Source of the DNA: Sutterella sp.
GTDB lineage: Bacteria > Pseudomonadota > Gammaproteobacteria > Burkholderiales > Burkholderiaceae_F
Length of the DNA: 8,597 nt
Direction of reading: 5' to 3'
NCBI GenBank assembly: GCA_019410445.1
Contig: DXSO01000071.1
Location: forward strand, 1-8,597
Shown one piece after another: positions 6,849 to 8,597 of the stretch. The notes beneath the pieces were generated by a model, which did no database searches, had not been told where the DNA came from, and worked only from the letters and a program-made list of their open reading frames with translations. Positions within the stretch are counted from its first letter, which is position 1. Each line of letters starts with the position of its first letter. The translations under genes were made by a program, and so were the position numbers.

Positions 6849-8056
6849 CGTCCGAGATCAAGGATGCAATGGCAACCATCGCACGCGGCACTGATACGCT
6901 TTTGATTGAAAGTGAGCTTGAGCAGAAGTTAGCTCGCGCAAAAGCTACCGGAAGCAAGCTTCGCTGCAAGCTCGGTCTGGATCCCACAGCTCCCGACATT
7001 CATATTGGTCACACAGTGGTGCTCAATAAACTGCGCCAGTTGCAGGATCTGGGGCATACGGTGATCTTCTTGATTGGCGATTTCACGGCCGCAATTGGAG
7101 ACCCGACCGGGCGCAATACCACACGTCCTCCGCTTTCGGCGGAACAAATCAAGGTCAATGCAGAGACCTATCTGGAACAGGCCGGCCGCGTTATTGACAT
7201 TGAAAAAGCGGAGGTGCGTTGGAATTCTCAGTGGTGCAATGACTTGGGTGCAACGGGACTCATTCAACTTGCCAGTCGATACACGGTAGCCCGACTGCTT
7301 GAGCGTGATGACTTTGCCAAGCGCTTTGCCGAGCAGCTTCCTATTGCCGTGCATGAGTTGATTTATCCCTTGATGCAAGGGTATGACTCTGTTGCGCTGC
7401 AGTCCGATCTGGAACTCGGAGGTACCGATCAGCGGTTTAATTTGCTGGTGGGGCGTGAACTGCAGCGACAGTATGGTCAAGAACCGCAGTGCATTCTCAC
7501 GATGCCTTTGTTGGTTGGTCTCGATGGCGTCAACAAGATGAGCAAGTCCAAGCATAACTACATTGGCATTACGGAAGGTGCCGATGAAATGTTTGGGAAG
7601 GTGATGAGCATTTCCGATACGCTGATGTGGGATTGGTATAACCTGCTCAGCTTGAAGAGCAATGCCGATATTGCTCAGCTCAAGAATGAGTGCGAGAACG
7701 GACGCAACCCGCGTGACGCAAAGGTGCTCTTGGCCAAAGAGATTGTGGCGCGTTTTCATGATGAAAAGGCGGCAGATGCTGCCGAAGCTGAATTCAATAA
7801 TCGATTCCGTGCCGGTGCAATGCCTTCGGAGATTCCGGAAGTCACAGTGGCTGCACAGAACGGAGAAATCGGCATTGCTCGTTTGATTAAGGAAGCGGGG
7901 CTGTGTCAGAGCACCAGCGAAGCCAACCGCAATATTGATCAGAACGGGGTTCGACTCAATGGCGAGCAGGTCTCGGATCGTGGTCTCAAACTCAAGCCGG
8001 GTGTGTACACGCTTCAGGTCGGCAAGCGCCGTTGGGCGAAAGTGACGGTGGCTTGA
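6803..8056 (+). CDS. tyrS: Tyrosyl-tRNA synthetase
   Basis: A class I aminoacyl-tRNA synthetase that activates tyrosine with ATP and loads it onto tRNA-Tyr in the cytoplasm. The 417 residues include the Rossmann-fold signature HIGH (67-70, in PTAPDIHIGHTVVLNKLRQL), the tyrosine-binding region around 188-213 (YPLMQGYDSVAL, ELGGTDQRFN), the KMSKS loop (245-249) and a C-terminal S4-like RNA-binding domain (about 350-417). The sequence has the longer TyrS form common in betaproteobacteria. The frame has a stop at 6785-6787 and no start codon between it and ATG 6803. Conserved N-terminal sequence (YEVTSEIKDAMATIARGTDTLL) begins at about residue 13, so this start fits; a later ATG (6869, preceded by AAGGA) would remove conserved residues. 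The ribosome binding site before 6803 is weak. dtd overlaps its stop codon by one base. Confidence 0.97.
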   Translation: MSVETPRTEEKKYEVTSEIKDAMATIARGTDTLLIESELEQKLARAKATGSKLRCKLGLDPTAPDIHIGHTVVLNKLRQLQDLGHTVIFLIGDFTAAIGDPTGRNTTRPPLSAEQIKVNAETYLEQAGRVIDIEKAEVRWNSQWCNDLGATGLIQLASRYTVARLLERDDFAKRFAEQLPIAVHELIYPLMQGYDSVALQSDLELGGTDQRFNLLVGRELQRQYGQEPQCILTMPLLVGLDGVNKMSKSKHNYIGITEGADEMFGKVMSISDTLMWDWYNLLSLKSNADIAQLKNECENGRNPRDAKVLLAKEIVARFHDEKAADAAEAEFNNRFRAGAMPSEIPEVTVAAQNGEIGIARLIKEAGLCQSTSEANRNIDQNGVRLNGEQVSDRGLKLKPGVYTLQVGKRRWAKVTVA

Positions 8057-8499
8057 TGATCGCCTTGCTGCAGCGCGTGGCGCAAGCCTCTGTATCGGTT
8101 GACGATCAGACTGTAGGACAGGCTGAAAAGGGGCTTTGCGTGCTTGTTTGTGCAGTTAAGGGAGACAGCGAGCAAAAGGCGCGTCTTCTGGCTCAGAAAG
8201 TACTGCGATGCCGCATTTTTGAAGATGAAAACGGCAAGATGAATCGCTCGGTCGTGGATACGAAAGGCGATCTTTTGCTGGTATCGCAGTTTACTTTGGC
8301 GGCTGACACTTCTCGCGGCAACCGTCCGAGTTTTACGCCGGCGGCTGCACCTGACGAGGCAAAGCGTCTCTTTGATGTTTTTGTTGAAGAATGTAAAGCG
8401 TCAGGACTGAAGACTTCCACTGGAGTGTTTGGCGCACACATGGTCGTTAACATCGTGAATGATGGTCCTGTCACGATTTGGCTCAATACAGACGGGTAG
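8056..8499 (+). CDS. dtd: D-aminoacyl-tRNA deacylase
   Basis: This small homodimeric cytoplasmic enzyme hydrolyses D-aminoacyl-tRNAs, including D-Tyr-tRNA-Tyr made in error by tyrosyl-tRNA synthetase. It recycles the tRNA and keeps D-residues out of proteins. The protein is 147 residues, the family norm (about 145). It begins MIALLQRVAQASVSVDD and carries the two active-site motifs: SQFTLAAD with Thr80, and NDGPVT with the Gly137-Pro138 pair. The start chosen is ATG 8056, which shares its A with the tyrS stop (TGATG), with GGTGG (8047-8051) four bases upstream. An earlier in-frame TTG at 8032 would add eight residues not expected in the family. The overlap predicts translational coupling to tyrS. 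Confidence 0.96.
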   Translation: MIALLQRVAQASVSVDDQTVGQAEKGLCVLVCAVKGDSEQKARLLAQKVLRCRIFEDENGKMNRSVVDTKGDLLLVSQFTLAADTSRGNRPSFTPAAAPDEAKRLFDVFVEECKASGLKTSTGVFGAHMVVNIVNDGPVTIWLNTDG

Positions 8500-8526
8500 A
8501 AGCTCTACTCTAGGATCTGAATTCAC

Positions 8527-8543
8527 AAAAAAGCGGTGCCTTT
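8527..8543 (+). terminator. Possible left half of a disrupted terminator after dtd
   Basis: Six A (8527-8532) followed by GCGGTGCC and then TTT lie 27 bases after the dtd stop. This matches the pattern of the left arm of the intact terminator at 1955-1993, an A tract leading into a GC-containing arm. No matching right arm (GGCACCGC plus a T tract) follows, because the putative insertion sequence begins at about 8544. I infer that the insertion split the terminator; only the left half is seen. Confidence 0.3.
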
Positions 8544-8551
8544 TGAACTGT

Positions 8552-8578
8552 CCCCAGAAAGTGAGACACTTTCTGGGG
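8552..8578. repeat. Perfect 12-bp inverted repeat at the putative IS edge
   Basis: CCCCAGAAAGTG (8552-8563) is the exact reverse complement of 8567-8578, separated by only three bases (AGA). There is no T tract afterwards, so it is not an intrinsic terminator. Its right arm contains the GGGG that would serve as the ribosome binding site for the ATG at 8585. Confidence 0.9.
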
Positions 8579-8584
8579 ATATTC

Positions 8585-8597
8585 ATGAACAGGAAAA
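8585..8597 (+). CDS. Start of a reading frame, probably IS orfA (partial)
   Basis: ATG AAC AGG AAA is open to the window end, giving MNRK. GGGGA (8575-8579) lies five bases upstream as a ribosome binding site. The assignment to a transposase first frame rests on the terminus-like sequence just upstream and on the usual start of such proteins; four residues prove nothing alone. Confidence 0.35.

Larger units (their letters stand above)
8544..8597 (+). mobile_element. Putative left end of an IS3-like insertion sequence, truncated by window edge
   Basis: TGAACTGTCCCC at 8544-8555 has the look of IS3-family termini, which often begin TG and contain a C-rich stretch. It is followed after about 30 bases by a ribosome binding site and an ATG opening MNRK, a common start for the first transposase frame (orfA) of these elements. 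Only 54 bases are visible, so the right end, the transposase and the target duplication cannot be confirmed. Alternatives are another IS family or an unrelated gene with a hairpin leader. Confidence 0.5.

Noticed and set aside
6929..7759. A 276-codon open frame on the minus strand opposite tyrS
   Set aside because: It is antisense to strongly conserved tyrS sequence, with no recognisable domain and no ribosome binding site; a shadow of codon bias.
8032..8055. Upstream TTG start for dtd
   Set aside because: It would add eight residues (MGESDGGL) ahead of the conserved first residues MIALLQRV; the ATG overlapping the tyrS stop fits the family length and has a ribosome binding site.
8552..8578. 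Reading the 12-bp inverted repeat as the terminator of dtd
   Set aside because: No T tract follows on either strand; the next bases are ATATTC and then an ATG with suitable spacing.

Overview
The window reads as a piece of chromosome from a betaproteobacterium of roughly 50% G+C. A Sutterella/Parasutterella-type member of the Burkholderiales is my best guess. That placement rests on the protein families and on the divergent arrangement of tyrS and an M23 peptidase next to anmK; it is inference, not a database match. Most of the window is ordinary, densely packed housekeeping and transport sequence. No phage, CRISPR, tRNA or rRNA gene is visible.

Layout from left to right. (1) Positions 1-1952, plus strand: the 3' part of an OmpR-family response regulator, then three bases later a complete QseC-like sensor histidine kinase, forming a two-component operon that begins outside the window. 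(2) Positions 1955-1993: a strong bidirectional terminator where this operon meets the next gene head-on. (3) Positions 1996-3732, minus strand: a SulP-family anion transporter with a C-terminal STAS domain, apparently transcribed alone. (4) Positions 3906-6546, minus strand: an M23 (LytM-type) peptidoglycan endopeptidase followed by anmK, ending in a clear intrinsic terminator. This pair links murein cutting with recycling of the released anhydro-MurNAc. (5) Positions 6547-6802: a divergent control region. (6) Positions 6803-8499, plus strand: tyrS and dtd overlapping by one base, so the enzyme that charges tRNA-Tyr is translated next to the enzyme that removes D-amino acids from mischarged tRNA. 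(7) From about 8544: what looks like the left end of an insertion sequence (IS3-like), cut off by the window edge.

The parts most worth a second look are non-coding. The tyrS leader can fold into a long stem followed by seven T residues, and it overlaps a 50-codon upstream reading frame with its own ribosome binding site. The sequence between dtd and the putative IS looks like the first half of a terminator split by the insertion. The IS edge carries a perfect 12-bp inverted repeat that would hide the ribosome binding site of its first gene. I found no convincing new multi-gene system.
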